Assembly: GCA_001953215.1 (NCBI GenBank)
Contig: CP019169.1
Coordinates: 682,001-746,000 of the forward strand
Reading direction: 5' to 3'
DNA length: 64,000 nt
Source: Betaproteobacteria bacterium GR16-43
GTDB lineage: Bacteria; Pseudomonadota; Gammaproteobacteria; Burkholderiales; Usitatibacteraceae
This document shows positions 35,518 through 44,307 of the stretch, in pieces. The position numbers were made by a program, and so were the translations under genes. Position 1 is the stretch's first letter; each line of letters opens with the position of its first letter. The notes under the pieces were generated by a model. That model worked only from the letters and a program-made list of their open reading frames with translations. It was not told where the DNA came from and made no database searches.

Positions 35518-37815
35518 ATGTCGGCCTCCGATCTCACGCACCCCAAGAATGTAGCATGTGCAACCGTGCCCTCCCTCCTCTTCGGCCGCGATCCGGACGT
35601 GCAGACCTTGTCGGCGCTGCTGGACGCCCATCGCCTGGTCAGCATCGTCGGAACGGGGGGCGTCGGCAAGACGGCCCTGGCCTCGCGGCTGGGGGAGATG
35701 CAGCGCGACCGGACCCGCCATACCGTCCACCACGTCGAGCTCGTCGCACTCACCGACTGGCACCAGGTCGTACCGGCGCTGGTGCGTGCGCTACAGCTTC
35801 CCGTGTCGCGAGCCCCGGCAATCGATTCCGTCCACTCCGCATTGCGCGGCGGGCCCCATCTGCTCGTGCTGGACAACTGCGAACACCTGCTGCCCGGCGT
35901 CGCGGATGTGATCGCCGGGTTGATGGCCGCCGCGCCCGAGCTGAGCATTCTCGCGACCAGCCAGGAGGCGTTGAATCTCCAGGGCGAGCGGGTGTACCGG
36001 CTGGGGGGACTGCCTGACTCCGGCGCCGTGGCCCTCTTCGCCGATCGCGCACGCGCGGCGGACCGGCACTTCGCCCTGACGCCGGAAAACACCGACGCGG
36101 TCGCCGACATCTGCCGCCAGCTCGACGGCATTCCGCTCGCCATCGAACTGGGCGCCGCACGTCTCAGGACGCTGGGGCTCGAGGGCTTGCGCAAACGGCT
36201 GGACGATCGATTGCAGTTGCTCTCCACCGGCGCGCGTGACTTGCCGGCTCGCCATCGCACGCTGCGTGCCGCGCTGGAATGGAGCTGGTCCCTGCTGCAC
36301 GCGGCAGAGCAAACGGTATTTCGCCGGCTGGGCGTCATGGCGGGCAGCTTCGACCTGGACGCCGCGCAGGCCGTGGCATCCGATGCGCACATTCCCGCTA
36401 CCGCCGTGATCGATGCACTCGCCGTGCTGTGCGACAAGTCGCTGGTGGTGGTGGAGCCGCAGGCCGATGGCACGGTGCGTTATCGCCTCCTCGAAACGAT
36501 GCGCCACTTCGCGCTCGACCACTTGCGCACGGCCGGCGAGGAAGCGGCCATCCGCGATCGTCACCTCGAGCACTTCCTGCAGCTCTCCGAAGCCGCGAGC
36601 CACGCCCTCACGGGACCGCAGCAGGGCGCCTGGCTGGCACGACTGGATCGCGACCGCGACAACCTGTTCGCCGCGCACATCGCTTGCGATGCGGCACCCG
36701 ATGGCGTCGAGCGCGGGCTGCGGCTTGCGAACGCGCTGATCCGCTACTGGTTCAACCGCGACGCACTGCTGCTCGGCCAACGCGTCATCGCGGAAGCGCT
36801 GGCGCGGCCGGGCAAGGAGCGCACGCCCCAGCGTCGCGCGCAGGCGCTCATGAACCACGCCCGCATGCTGCTCTTCCGCGGCCTGGATGCGGAAGCGTCC
36901 GTGCAGCTCGGGCTCGCCATCGACTCAGGCCGGCGCTGTGGCGCGCTGCCCGTGGTCGTGGAGGCGATGGGGCGCCTGGGCTATGCGCAGATCGCCTTGA
37001 ACGACCGCGTTGCCGCCCGCGCGACACTGGAAGAGGCGTGCTCCCTCGCGAAGGACCTCCAGGGCGAGCAGCGGCCCGGCGCCATCGCGAACTCCAACCT
37101 CGCCGAGCTGGAGCGAATGGAAGGCCATTTCGAGGCCGCCCTCGAGCGCTACGAGGCGAGTCTCGCCATTCACGTCGCCTCGGGTGACCGCCAGGCCACG
37201 ATGATCAGCACGAACAATCTCGCCATGGCCGCGCTGGCCGTGAAAGCGCTGCCCCAGGTGCGCGAGCGGGCACGTGCCTCGCTCGCGATCTGCGACGAGC
37301 TGGACTCCAAGCGAGGCCGGCTGGTCGTGATGGAGGTCTGCGCGGGCCTCGCCGCCGACCTGGAGGATTGGGCGCAGGCGGTACGCTTCGACACCGCGGC
37401 GAAGCGCCTCACCGCGGCCCTGGGCCGGCGCCGCGACGTGGTCGACGAGGCCTTCCTCGCGCCGCGCATCACCCGGGCGCGCAAGGCGCTGGGCCGCAAG
37501 CCCGCGCTGGCCTGCGACGCGGAGGCGGAGGCGCTCGACTACGACGCCGCCATCGAGGCCATGCGGGAGTGGCTGGACTCCCGGCAGGACCTCACCTCGC
37601 CGGCGTCCCGGGATGCGGTCCTCACCGCGCGCGAGCAGGAAGTGCTTTCCCTGGTCGCGAAAGGCTACGGCAATGGCGATGTCGCCCGGCTGATGGATAT
37701 CAGCGTGCTGACCGTGCGCACCCACCGCCAGCGGCTCATGGACAAGCTGCAGCTGCACAACGCGGCCGAGATCACCGCCTACGCCGTGAAAATGGGGTGG
37801 TACGACCCCGAATAG
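35518..37815 (+). CDS. ATPase-LuxR transcriptional regulator
   Basis: 765 residues. Residues 20-290 form a STAND/NB-ARC-like ATPase with Walker A GTGGVGKTAL and Walker B LLVLDNCEHL. A winged helix and a helical-repeat (TPR-like) region follow (about 400-640). A C-terminal LuxR HTH is LTAREQEVLSLVAKGYGNGD with SVLTVRTHRQRLMDKL. ATP-dependent regulators of this plan resemble the LAL/MalT group; inducer unknown. A perfect palindrome 30 bases after its stop may be its target. Confidence 0.9.
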   Translation: MSASDLTHPKNVACATVPSLLFGRDPDVQTLSALLDAHRLVSIVGTGGVGKTALASRLGEMQRDRTRHTVHHVELVALTDWHQVVPALVRALQLPVSRAPAIDSVHSALRGGPHLLVLDNCEHLLPGVADVIAGLMAAAPELSILATSQEALNLQGERVYRLGGLPDSGAVALFADRARAADRHFALTPENTDAVADICRQLDGIPLAIELGAARLRTLGLEGLRKRLDDRLQLLSTGARDLPARHRTLRAALEWSWSLLHAAEQTVFRRLGVMAGSFDLDAAQAVASDAHIPATAVIDALAVLCDKSLVVVEPQADGTVRYRLLETMRHFALDHLRTAGEEAAIRDRHLEHFLQLSEAASHALTGPQQGAWLARLDRDRDNLFAAHIACDAAPDGVERGLRLANALIRYWFNRDALLLGQRVIAEALARPGKERTPQRRAQALMNHARMLLFRGLDAEASVQLGLAIDSGRRCGALPVVVEAMGRLGYAQIALNDRVAARATLEEACSLAKDLQGEQRPGAIANSNLAELERMEGHFEAALERYEASLAIHVASGDRQATMISTNNLAMAALAVKALPQVRERARASLAICDELDSKRGRLVVMEVCAGLAADLEDWAQAVRFDTAAKRLTAALGRRRDVVDEAFLAPRITRARKALGRKPALACDAEAEALDYDAAIEAMREWLDSRQDLTSPASRDAVLTAREQEVLSLVAKGYGNGDVARLMDISVLTVRTHRQRLMDKLQLHNAAEITAYAVKMGWYDPE

Positions 37816-37844
37816 CCGGCCGCCTGCTGCGGTAATCGCTCGGC

Positions 37845-37860
37845 TACTGCATATGCAGTA
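37845..37860. promoter_or_regulatory. Perfect 16-bp palindrome
   Basis: TACTGCATATGCAGTA is a perfect dyad located 78 bases before the next gene. It may be an operator for the LuxR-type regulator just upstream. CTGC half-sites also recur nearby (GACTGCGAAT at 37870). Confidence 0.4.
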
Positions 37861-37938
37861 TTCGGTCGGCGACTGCGAATCCCTATGCTCCGTTCCGTCA
37901 GATCCGCATCGCGGTCTGCATACCAAGGAGCCCACAAC

Positions 37939-38433
37939 ATGAAGATGCAACGCACTGCACGATTCGGCCTTGCGCTGGCAGCCCTGCTGCTGTCCGCCTC
38001 CGCCCTCGCCGACTGGAAATACTACGAGACCAAGAAATACGGCTTCTCCATGCTGGTTCCCGAAGGCGCCAGCCTGACCACCCGGGAATGGGGCGGCGGA
38101 TGGGGCGGCATCTCGGGCTCGAGCGAAGGCGTGAAGTTCCATGGCCAGGCCAAGCTGGGCGCCAAGGAATCGAACGAGGACATCGAGAAGTACGCCGTGA
38201 ACCTCATCGGCGTTCCCGCCAGCGCGTGGGTGAAGACCGACACCATCACGAACACGCGCGGCTGGGAGCGCGGCTACGTGTTCAAGGCCAACGTCGGCTC
38301 GCGCCTGCTGTTCGGCATGTACGGCGTCGGCCCCAAGGGCAACTACCTGCTCTACCTCGACACAACGCCCGGCGACTACATGGACCACAAGAAGGACTAC
38401 GACAAGTGGTACGAGTCGATCCGGCTCGACTGA
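37939..38433 (+). CDS. Uncharacterised exported protein
   Basis: 164 residues, clear signal peptide (RFGLALAALLLSASALA) and AAGGAG ribosome site. Mature part starts WKYYETKKYGFSMLVPEGAS, a pattern of small periplasmic proteins resembling PsbP/DUF1795 (Mog1-like) folds; GYVFKANVGSRLLFGMYG and DHKKDYDKWYESIRL end it. Function unknown; perhaps under control of the upstream regulator. Confidence 0.7.
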   Translation: MKMQRTARFGLALAALLLSASALADWKYYETKKYGFSMLVPEGASLTTREWGGGWGGISGSSEGVKFHGQAKLGAKESNEDIEKYAVNLIGVPASAWVKTDTITNTRGWERGYVFKANVGSRLLFGMYGVGPKGNYLLYLDTTPGDYMDHKKDYDKWYESIRLD

Positions 38434-38436
38434 ATC

Positions 38437-38694
38437 GTGGCCCCTCGCGTCACTCGCGCGGCGATGGCGGACTACCTGTCCGCCATCATCGCCACCAACG
38501 ATCCCTCGCTTCTGGCGGGCGCCTTGGGCGAACTGGCGCGCGAACACGGCATGCGGGAAGTGGCCCAGGCCGCGGGCATGTCCCGCGAGGCGCTCTACAA
38601 GGCGCTCCGGCCGGATGCCCAGCCCCGCTTCGCCACGATCAACCGGGTATGCGGTGCGCTGGGTGTGAAGCTGGTGGTGAAGCCTGCGGGCTAG
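38437..38694 (+). CDS. Addiction-module antidote-like HTH protein, no partner
   Basis: 85 residues from GTG 38437 (ATG 38464 possible). Matches the antidote family with LAGALGELAREHGMREVAQA, AAGMSREALYKALRPD and FATINRVCGALGVKL. Members normally sit beside a RelE/ParE-type killer gene, but none precedes or follows here. Could be a decayed module or a regulator in its own right. Confidence 0.75.
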   Translation: MAPRVTRAAMADYLSAIIATNDPSLLAGALGELAREHGMREVAQAAGMSREALYKALRPDAQPRFATINRVCGALGVKLVVKPAG

Positions 38695-39068
38695 AGCGCG
38701 CTGATGTGGACGTAGTACCCGTCGGGATCGCGGAGGGAGAACTCCATCGTTCCGGTGCTCGGGTTCAGGTGCGGCTCTTCCTCGAGACGGCCCAATGCTT
38801 GCGCCCTCGGCAGCGCCATCGCGAAATCATCGACGCGGAAGAACAAGAGAAGGCCGTTGCCGGGCTGCGCGCGGTCGGCGCTCGCCAAGGACGGATGATC
38901 GTGGGCTCCCCACTCGTGGAGGCAGAGCAGGACCGTTCCATCGGCGTCGAGGATTTGACCCCAATGATCGTGGGCGGGAGCCGATTCCGGAATGCCCAGC
39001 AGCGACTGGTACCACTTGAAACTGCGGGCCACGTCGGCAACGCCGATGATCGTCCAGATGCGTTTCAC
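38691..39068 (-). CDS. VOC (glyoxalase/bleomycin-resistance) family protein
   Basis: 125 residues, one VOC domain with paired beta-alpha-beta motifs: IIGVADVARSFKWYQSLLG and LRDPDGYYVHIS. GTG 39068 has AGGAAGAG upstream. Ligand unknown; metal residues are not obvious. Convergent with the antidote gene (4-base overlap) and coupled to the small membrane gene. Confidence 0.82.
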   Translation of the reverse strand: MKRIWTIIGVADVARSFKWYQSLLGIPESAPAHDHWGQILDADGTVLLCLHEWGAHDHPSLASADRAQPGNGLLLFFRVDDFAMALPRAQALGRLEEEPHLNPSTGTMEFSLRDPDGYYVHISAL

Positions 39069-39265
39069 GGACTCTTCCTGACATACGGCAGCACGAACAT
39101 GTACAGGCCGGTCACGAAGAGCAGGAAGAGCGGCAACAAAGGCGAGTACGTCACCCAATCGGGAGGCTGCCCCTGCGACATGGCCGCGAAGTTCGCGATG
39201 ACGGTGAGCGCGAAGGCCATCGACACCCAGCGGTGGAACTGCCGAATCCATTTGCTCCAGTTCAT
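39065..39265 (-). CDS. Small two-helix membrane protein
   Basis: 66 residues with helices at about 12-30 and 42-62. MNWSKWIRQFHRWVSMAFAL is reminiscent of small inner-membrane proteins that carry a transient His-Trp helix. Overlaps both neighbours by four bases. Unknown function. Confidence 0.6.
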   Translation of the reverse strand: MNWSKWIRQFHRWVSMAFALTVIANFAAMSQGQPPDWVTYSPLLPLFLLFVTGLYMFVLPYVRKSP

Positions 39266-39678
39266 TTGGCCCCCTTGCGCGCTTCAAGCATTTTCCATCC
39301 GTTGCCCGACGGATCGCGGAAGCTCGCGTCCACGCTCCCGTAGCGCGCAATCGGTTCCTGCGTAAATTCCACGCCGCGGGTCTTCATCCCCTCGCAGGCG
39401 GCGCGGCAATCGTCCACCTCCAGCACCAGCGGCGGCATGGCGCCCTTCGCCACGATCTCGCGCACGGTCTGCGCGGTCGCCGCGTCGATCACCGGCGGGC
39501 CCGGCAGGAACAGGCCGAGCTGGAAGGACGGCTGCTCCGGGTGCTGCACCGTGAGCCAGCGGTAGTCGCCATTCCGTGCGTCCGTGTGGACGCTGAAGCC
39601 GAGTTTCTCGACGTAGAACTTGAGCGCTTCCTCCTGATCGCGGACGTACACACCAACGACTTGCACACCTTGGCTCAT
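39262..39678 (-). CDS. VOC family protein
   Basis: 138 residues. Two VOC repeats: VVGVYVRDQEEALKFYVEKL with FSVHTDARNGDYRW, and DASFRDPSGNGWKMLE. Similar to the PhnB/glyoxalase-like group with a Glu at the C-terminal metal position. Overlaps the AraC gene stop by four bases. Confidence 0.85.
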   Translation of the reverse strand: MSQGVQVVGVYVRDQEEALKFYVEKLGFSVHTDARNGDYRWLTVQHPEQPSFQLGLFLPGPPVIDAATAQTVREIVAKGAMPPLVLEVDDCRAACEGMKTRGVEFTQEPIARYGSVDASFRDPSGNGWKMLEARKGAK

Positions 39679-40157
39679 GGGGCCTCCTCCGATTCGTCAG
39701 AGGCCATCGTATCGCCCGCTTCCCGGCGGCGCTTCTCCGAAACTGCGATCGTGAGGCCGGGCCGCTGGGCGGCGGCCACGTAGCAGTTCGGCACCTGCTC
39801 GAGCTGGTGCGAAGCCGACTTCTGGCGCGCGCGAAGCTCGCCCGGGCTCTCGCCGGTGATATCGCGGAACGTGCGTCCGAATGTGCCCATGCTGTTCCAG
39901 CCGGTCTGGAACGCGATCTCGGTGATGGAAAGATCGGTGTCCCGGAGCAGCGCCGTGGCTTTCTCGATGCGGCGCGTGAGCAGGTAGCGGTGCGGCGGTA
40001 CGCCGAAGGCCTCCTTGAACGATCGTGCGAAGTGGGCTTCCGAAACGTGGCTCACTTCCGCCAGACGCCGGACGGGCCACTCCTCGTGCGAGGCGGCGTC
40101 CATCCGATCCTTCGCGCGCAGCAGGCGTCGCAACAGCTCCGGGTCCTGGGCCTGCAT
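39675..40157 (-). CDS. AraC-type HTH regulator, short form
   Basis: 160 residues. The HTH pair is at about 25-115 (PVRRLAEVSHVSEAHFARSF, ITEIAFQTGWNSMGTFGRTF) with almost no sensor domain, followed by a hydrophilic tail. Sits upstream of a VOC gene in the same unit, a combination often seen where the regulator is fused or coupled to a VOC or GyrI-like partner. Confidence 0.87.
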   Translation of the reverse strand: MQAQDPELLRRLLRAKDRMDAASHEEWPVRRLAEVSHVSEAHFARSFKEAFGVPPHRYLLTRRIEKATALLRDTDLSITEIAFQTGWNSMGTFGRTFRDITGESPGELRARQKSASHQLEQVPNCYVAAAQRPGLTIAVSEKRRREAGDTMASDESEEAP

Positions 40158-40168
40158 TCCGCTCCCGC

Positions 40169-40987
40169 CTAGATTTCCATCTCGACGGGCAACCGTCGAT
40201 CGATCCGGTTTCGGACCACCTGCCCGATCATCCGGGCATAGTCGCGATCCTGCGGAACCAGGAGTGGCAGCTTGATCACTTCCTTCACCGCGCGGTCGAT
40301 GGTGTCCGCAGTGATCTCTCCCGCACTGCGTCCGATCGCAGAATGGATGGCGATCTCCTGGCCCCAGAAGTAGATCTGCGCGGCCCGGATGTTGTCCTGC
40401 ATTCGCCGGACTTCACTCGTGGCCTGCGGCTCCGCAAGCCGAAGCCAGATGTCGACGTACAGGAAGTCGACCGGCGCCGTTTCGTCCGGACGCCATGCCA
40501 GGGCATCCTCCTGGACAATCGCGATCTTCCGTTGTGCCGGCTCGGGCAATGAGTCGAACGCGCCCGACTCGCGGAAGAGCCGAATGACATCGGCATCGCG
40601 CTCCACGATCGTCACGTGCGTCACGCGGGGGTTGAGGGCGCAATTCGCGGCAATCCACCCCATGCCGAGCCCCATGACGACTGTGTTCCCGAACGCATGG
40701 AGGAACCCCAGTTCCTGGCTTTCGATCTCGTGTGGCGTCAGCGACATCCACGTTTCCCACTTGTCGCCGTCGACGCCACTTGCGGATCGAACCCTGCGAG
40801 CCAGCGATGGAAGCATCTCCAGCATGCAGGGCCCCGAGTAGTAGCCCCAGTCATGAATCAACGCGCCGCCTGGATTGATTTTCCACGGCCCGTGCTCACC
40901 GGTGCGATACCGGGGCACGAACGAATCCGTAGTCCAGAGGGACTTGCCGAGCGCCGCTGCAATGGCGGCGTTCGCGGAGGTTGTCAT
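40169..40987 (-). CDS. Spermidine-synthase-like SAM fold protein
   Basis: 272 residues. SAM-like site VVMGLGMGWIAANCALN followed by VTIVERDADVIRLFRES, and DFLYVDIWLRLAEPQA downstream, give a Rossmann methyltransferase-like core of the polyamine synthase type, but the aminopropyl transferase loop is not evident. Probably a methyltransferase-fold protein of unknown substrate. Overlaps the next gene upstream by four bases. Confidence 0.6.
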   Translation of the reverse strand: MTTSANAAIAAALGKSLWTTDSFVPRYRTGEHGPWKINPGGALIHDWGYYSGPCMLEMLPSLARRVRSASGVDGDKWETWMSLTPHEIESQELGFLHAFGNTVVMGLGMGWIAANCALNPRVTHVTIVERDADVIRLFRESGAFDSLPEPAQRKIAIVQEDALAWRPDETAPVDFLYVDIWLRLAEPQATSEVRRMQDNIRAAQIYFWGQEIAIHSAIGRSAGEITADTIDRAVKEVIKLPLLVPQDRDYARMIGQVVRNRIDRRLPVEMEI

Positions 40988-41427
40988 TTCTTCGTCGCTC
41001 GCTTTCGAGCCGCCTTCGCCGTGCCGCGAAGGATGTCCAGGCGGTTGGCCGGCGCGTTCGGAGACAGGAAATCGGGAATCGTACGCGGAGTTCGTCTCGG
41101 CCGGCTGAGGAAGGCCACGGGCCACTCGGTCAAGCGAGTCTTCTTCACATGAACGAACTTGCCCGGTTCCGGTTCGTTGATGTATTGCCGTTGGCGGATG
41201 AGGGCCAGCGGTTCTTCGGCCTCTCTCGTGCGCTTGCTGAACGCGAAGGCCTTCGGATAGGTTGCGAAGGCGTAGTAGTAGTCATCGCCGCCCTCTTCGG
41301 GATGACACCAAACGCGGTACTCCAGCACTTCGTCCCACACGTAGCCGCCGCCGGCGAATACCGCAGCGGGAAACGTCCCGACACGTTTCGCATTCACGGC
41401 TCTCGGATACCTTGCGCGACGCGTCAT
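40984..41427 (-). CDS. Conserved uncharacterised protein
   Basis: 147 residues, soluble and basic. Has a conserved-looking core VWDEVLEYRVWCHPEEGGDD, then FVHVKKTRLTEWPVAFLSRP and PDFLSPNAPANRLDILRG. Similar proteins are often labelled acetyltransferases but the acetyl-CoA loop is not visible here. Basic C-terminus RKRATKK. Confidence 0.6.
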   Translation of the reverse strand: MTRRARYPRAVNAKRVGTFPAAVFAGGGYVWDEVLEYRVWCHPEEGGDDYYYAFATYPKAFAFSKRTREAEEPLALIRQRQYINEPEPGKFVHVKKTRLTEWPVAFLSRPRRTPRTIPDFLSPNAPANRLDILRGTAKAARKRATKK

Positions 41428-41762
41428 TCGGCGCCGCTGCGCTCGATGTAACTCATGAGCGAGGCGCCCGCGCACCCAATGCCCAAGGCGACCAAACCCC
41501 CCAGGTTGAGCCAGATCGACCAGGCGAACTTCGCGAGCATGCCTCCAATGAAGGCCACCGAAGCGAAGAAGTACCAAAACACCATCAACACGGGCGAAGT
41601 GGGAATTTCGAACTTGTCTTCAGGAACCGGAGTGCCCTGCCGCACTGCATCGACTTCGGCAGGTGACGCCAGGGCCTTGCTCCGGCACAACCGGCAAAAG
41701 GACGTGCCTGCGGCGTTGCCGTTGTCGCAGTAGTGGCACCTCCAGGCGTATCCGGGAATCAT
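41424..41762 (-). CDS. Zinc-ribbon membrane protein
   Basis: 112 residues. RanBP2-like zinc ribbon with four Cys (CHYCDNGNAAGTSFCRLC, residues 9-26), then two membrane helices (about 56-78 and 84-104). Function unknown. Overlaps both neighbours by four bases. Confidence 0.65.
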   Translation of the reverse strand: MIPGYAWRCHYCDNGNAAGTSFCRLCRSKALASPAEVDAVRQGTPVPEDKFEIPTSPVLMVFWYFFASVAFIGGMLAKFAWSIWLNLGGLVALGIGCAGASLMSYIERSGAE

Positions 41763-42022
41763 TGCTTGCAGCGGTAGATGACCTGGTACGCCTTCTCCGC
41801 CACGTCGTCGTCGAGAAGACAGACGAACGCGTCGTGAAGCGATTGCGGAACCCTGGCCTGGCGAAAGCGCTCGAGCAATTCGCGGACGACGGCCTTTCGG
41901 CGGTCGTCAGGTGCGGCCAGAAGCATTTCGAGCGTCTGGTTCATTTCCAGGTCCTCGCACGCTGCCAGGAGCATTGTGACGAGGCCTTCGACTTCGCCGT
42001 AGGTTTTCGGAATCGTGGTCAT
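41759..42022 (-). CDS. Small uncharacterised protein
   Basis: 87 residues from ATG 42022, which overlaps the stop of the VOC gene. Helical and acidic (YGEVEGLVTMLLAACEDLEM, FRQARVPQSLHDAFVCLLDD). No family recognised. Confidence 0.55.
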   Translation of the reverse strand: MTTIPKTYGEVEGLVTMLLAACEDLEMNQTLEMLLAAPDDRRKAVVRELLERFRQARVPQSLHDAFVCLLDDDVAEKAYQVIYRCKQ

Positions 42023-42393
42023 GCGGGCTTGTGGCAAACCGCTTCGATGTTGTGCCCGTCCGGACCAATGACGAAGGCCGCATAGTAGTTCGCGTTGTAG
42101 TTCGGGCGCAGGCCTGGCGCGCCATTATCCTTGCCACCCGCCTCCAGGGCCGCGCGATAGAAGGCATCAACCTGTTGGCGACTCTCGGCGATGAACGCGA
42201 TGTGAAGATGCGCAGGCTTTTCCTCGGTCTGGAACAAGACCAAAGAAACGGTGCCTTCTGGATGGCAAAGCTCGACTCCGTACGTCGGCTTCCCCTCCGC
42301 GACCACGACTACGCCGAGCGGTTCGAGCGCCTTGAGGAAAAACGCCTTGCTCGCTGCAAAGTCGCTGACTCCGAATTTGACGTGGTCAAACAT
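42019..42393 (-). CDS. VOC family protein
   Basis: 124 residues. Starts MFDHVKFGVSDFAASKAFFL and ends FVIGPDGHNIEAVCHKPA, the typical first and last strands of single-domain glyoxalase-like proteins; Glu and His near both ends could bind a metal. Reaction unknown. Confidence 0.87.
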   Translation of the reverse strand: MFDHVKFGVSDFAASKAFFLKALEPLGVVVVAEGKPTYGVELCHPEGTVSLVLFQTEEKPAHLHIAFIAESRQQVDAFYRAALEAGGKDNGAPGLRPNYNANYYAAFVIGPDGHNIEAVCHKPA

Positions 42394-42889
42394 CAGCCCT
42401 CCTGATCGGAAAATCCTTCACCCAGCGTATTTGAGCCTCGGTGTCCGGGCAAGCGACGCCTCTTGCTCGGCTGATCGACGAGAAGATCTCTCGCTCGGGC
42501 AATCCCTGGTACTTCAGGATGCACGCGGCCAGAAGGGCTGAACGCCCGATACCAGCGCGACAATGAATTGCAATGGCCGCGCCGCTCCTTAGGTCGCTCT
42601 CGATGCGCATCACCAACTTTTCGGCGGCGCGCACGGAGCTGGGAACGCCTCGGTCCGCAACGGGGAACGAAACGAAGTCAATTCCATTGTCACGACACAG
42701 CGGCTCTTCTTCCGACAAGCGAAGTTCACGCACTTCACTTGGTTCCAGCAGGGAAACCACGAGGCCCACGCCGGCCGCGCGCCACGAGGCAACCTCGTCG
42801 CTGAGCCAATCGTCGCTGCGCGGTCGCGCCATGACGCCCAGTCGGCCTCCAACGGCTTCGGGTATCCAGTAGATTTCGGCGGCCACCAT
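42386..42889 (-). CDS. Dual-specificity/protein-tyrosine phosphatase-like protein
   Basis: 167 residues. The phosphatase loop is IHCRAGIGRSALLAACI (C-x5-R with catalytic Cys near 113). Upstream IDFVSFPVADRGVP supplies the general acid Asp. Fits the cyanophycin/DSP-like small phosphatases seen in bacteria. Overlaps the VOC gene by eight bases. Confidence 0.82.
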   Translation of the reverse strand: MVAAEIYWIPEAVGGRLGVMARPRSDDWLSDEVASWRAAGVGLVVSLLEPSEVRELRLSEEEPLCRDNGIDFVSFPVADRGVPSSVRAAEKLVMRIESDLRSGAAIAIHCRAGIGRSALLAACILKYQGLPEREIFSSISRARGVACPDTEAQIRWVKDFPIRRADV

Positions 42890-42894
42890 GGCAA

Positions 42895-43155
42895 TCACCT
42901 TGAGACAAACCACCAAGCGGCGACCACCAGCACGAGGCTCGCCACAAGTGCCAATGATCCCCAGGCAAAGTACAGCGCTCGGTAAATGGGATGGCGGCCA
43001 GCAAGCTCTGTCGAAGTGGTTGCACGGTATTCGGACGAAAGAATGTAGCGCCACGGTCGAACGCTGGCCACAAAGACCAGCGCGGCGATGTCTGCGGCGG
43101 CCAGCAGGATCGAGACGCCCACTTCCACTGCGGCGACGGCTACTTCGATGACCAT
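42895..43155 (-). CDS. Small membrane protein
   Basis: 86 residues with membrane helices at about 5-30 and 62-84, separated by a basic loop (RPWRYILSSEYRATTS). Unknown function. ATG 43155 lies two bases after the stop of the upstream gene. Confidence 0.6.
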   Translation of the reverse strand: MVIEVAVAAVEVGVSILLAAADIAALVFVASVRPWRYILSSEYRATTSTELAGRHPIYRALYFAWGSLALVASLVLVVAAWWFVSR

Positions 43156-43156
43156 C

Positions 43157-43423
43157 CTACGACGCCTTCGGCCCTGGAAGCTGCCCAGTGGCGAGAAACT
43201 CGAGCTCTTCGTCGCTCGGCGGCAATTGCGCAACGACCCACCGGGCGCGATGCACGAGGCTGCGGTGAACGAAGACACAGTATTGCCCTTCGCGACCGTT
43301 TTCGAGCGATCGCGTCTCGACCTTGGCGGGGACATCCTCGCGCAAAAGCCAGGAACACATGACCTCTGCAGAACCCTGGTCCGCATAGCTGCGGAACATC
43401 TCCCATTCGTCGCTTGCGCTCAT
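43157..43423 (-). CDS. DUF2007-like small protein
   Basis: 88 residues. Segments MFRSYADQGSAEVMCSWLLR and EGQYCVFVHRSLVHRARWVV resemble the DUF2007 domain (signal-transducing-protein-like, two beta-alpha units). No catalytic residues evident. Likely translated with the next small membrane gene. Confidence 0.55.
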   Translation of the reverse strand: MSASDEWEMFRSYADQGSAEVMCSWLLREDVPAKVETRSLENGREGQYCVFVHRSLVHRARWVVAQLPPSDEELEFLATGQLPGPKAS

Positions 43424-43442
43424 GGTGGCGTCCTCAGGCCGC

Positions 43443-43934
43443 TTACATCGATGGAAGAAGCAATGGATGGGCCGCGAGAAGCATGACACCCACGTGAATG
43501 GCCGCACCCAGACCGACCGCCCGAAGTGCGACACCACGGGAAACCCGCGGAAGCACCTGGCGGAATGCGTAGACGACCAGGGGAATGTAGAGGAGTGCGG
43601 CAGTGATCGAGCCTGGCGAATAGGTGCGCGTGACGAGGCTGCCGAGAAGATGCAGGGCCGCATTGATGCCGAGGATCGCCGCGAGCGTGGCGACGAGCCA
43701 TGTCAAGGAAGCTCGCGCCCGAATGGCGACAACGGACGCGACCATGAGAAGCCAGAAGACACCGTTGAGGAACAGGAACTGGGGATTCGACACGAAGGAC
43801 TGCGAGAAATTCGAAACCCACTCCGGAAAGTGCAGCCAATACTCTTCGGCGACGTGAAGGCCATAGGCGAGCGGGAACAGCCAGACCCAGGGGCCGATCT
43901 CGTGGCGCGCGCTATGCAGCGGCGACCGCCTCAA
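43443..43934 (-). CDS. HXXEE-domain membrane protein
   Basis: 163 residues, about five membrane helices. The family motif HVAEEY occurs in the first helix at about residue 27-32. These proteins are membrane-embedded with a presumed metal site; function unknown. Its start overlaps the RidA stop by 23 bases. Confidence 0.8.
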   Translation of the reverse strand: MRRSPLHSARHEIGPWVWLFPLAYGLHVAEEYWLHFPEWVSNFSQSFVSNPQFLFLNGVFWLLMVASVVAIRARASLTWLVATLAAILGINAALHLLGSLVTRTYSPGSITAALLYIPLVVYAFRQVLPRVSRGVALRAVGLGAAIHVGVMLLAAHPLLLPSM

Positions 43935-44298
43935 TCTCGACTTTCCACTTCGGCTCGAGGAGCTGGCAGCACACGACCGTGGAAGAAACTCGATGCGCGC
44001 CCAATTGCTTGAGGCGCATTTGCGCGTTGGCTTCGTCGTCCTTTGGATCGGCCAGGTAGGTGCGCAGCGACACGAGATTCGACACGGTCATTCCCGCTGA
44101 CGCCAGGATCGAACGGATGTGTGCCCAAATGAGCTCCGCCTGGCCTTCGAACGATTCGGGCATGGTGGCGCCGTCTTGCTCAAATCCGTTGAGCCCGCTG
44201 ATGAACAGGAGCCGGGAGCCGGCGGGAACCTCGAGCCCATGCACGTAGCCGCGATACGGCGGGAAGAGGCTCGGAGGATTGTGAACAACGGGCGCCAT
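43912..44298 (-). CDS. RidA/YjgF family protein
   Basis: 128 residues. Imine/enamine deaminase family (Rid). Markers are RLLFISGLNGFEQDG, IRSILASAGMTVSNLVSLRT with the conserved Arg, and WKVEIEAVA. The Arg is retained, so activity on reactive imines is plausible, though this is a divergent subgroup. Confidence 0.85.
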   Translation of the reverse strand: MAPVVHNPPSLFPPYRGYVHGLEVPAGSRLLFISGLNGFEQDGATMPESFEGQAELIWAHIRSILASAGMTVSNLVSLRTYLADPKDDEANAQMRLKQLGAHRVSSTVVCCQLLEPKWKVEIEAVAAA

Positions 44299-44307
44299 TT
44301 CAGGTTC

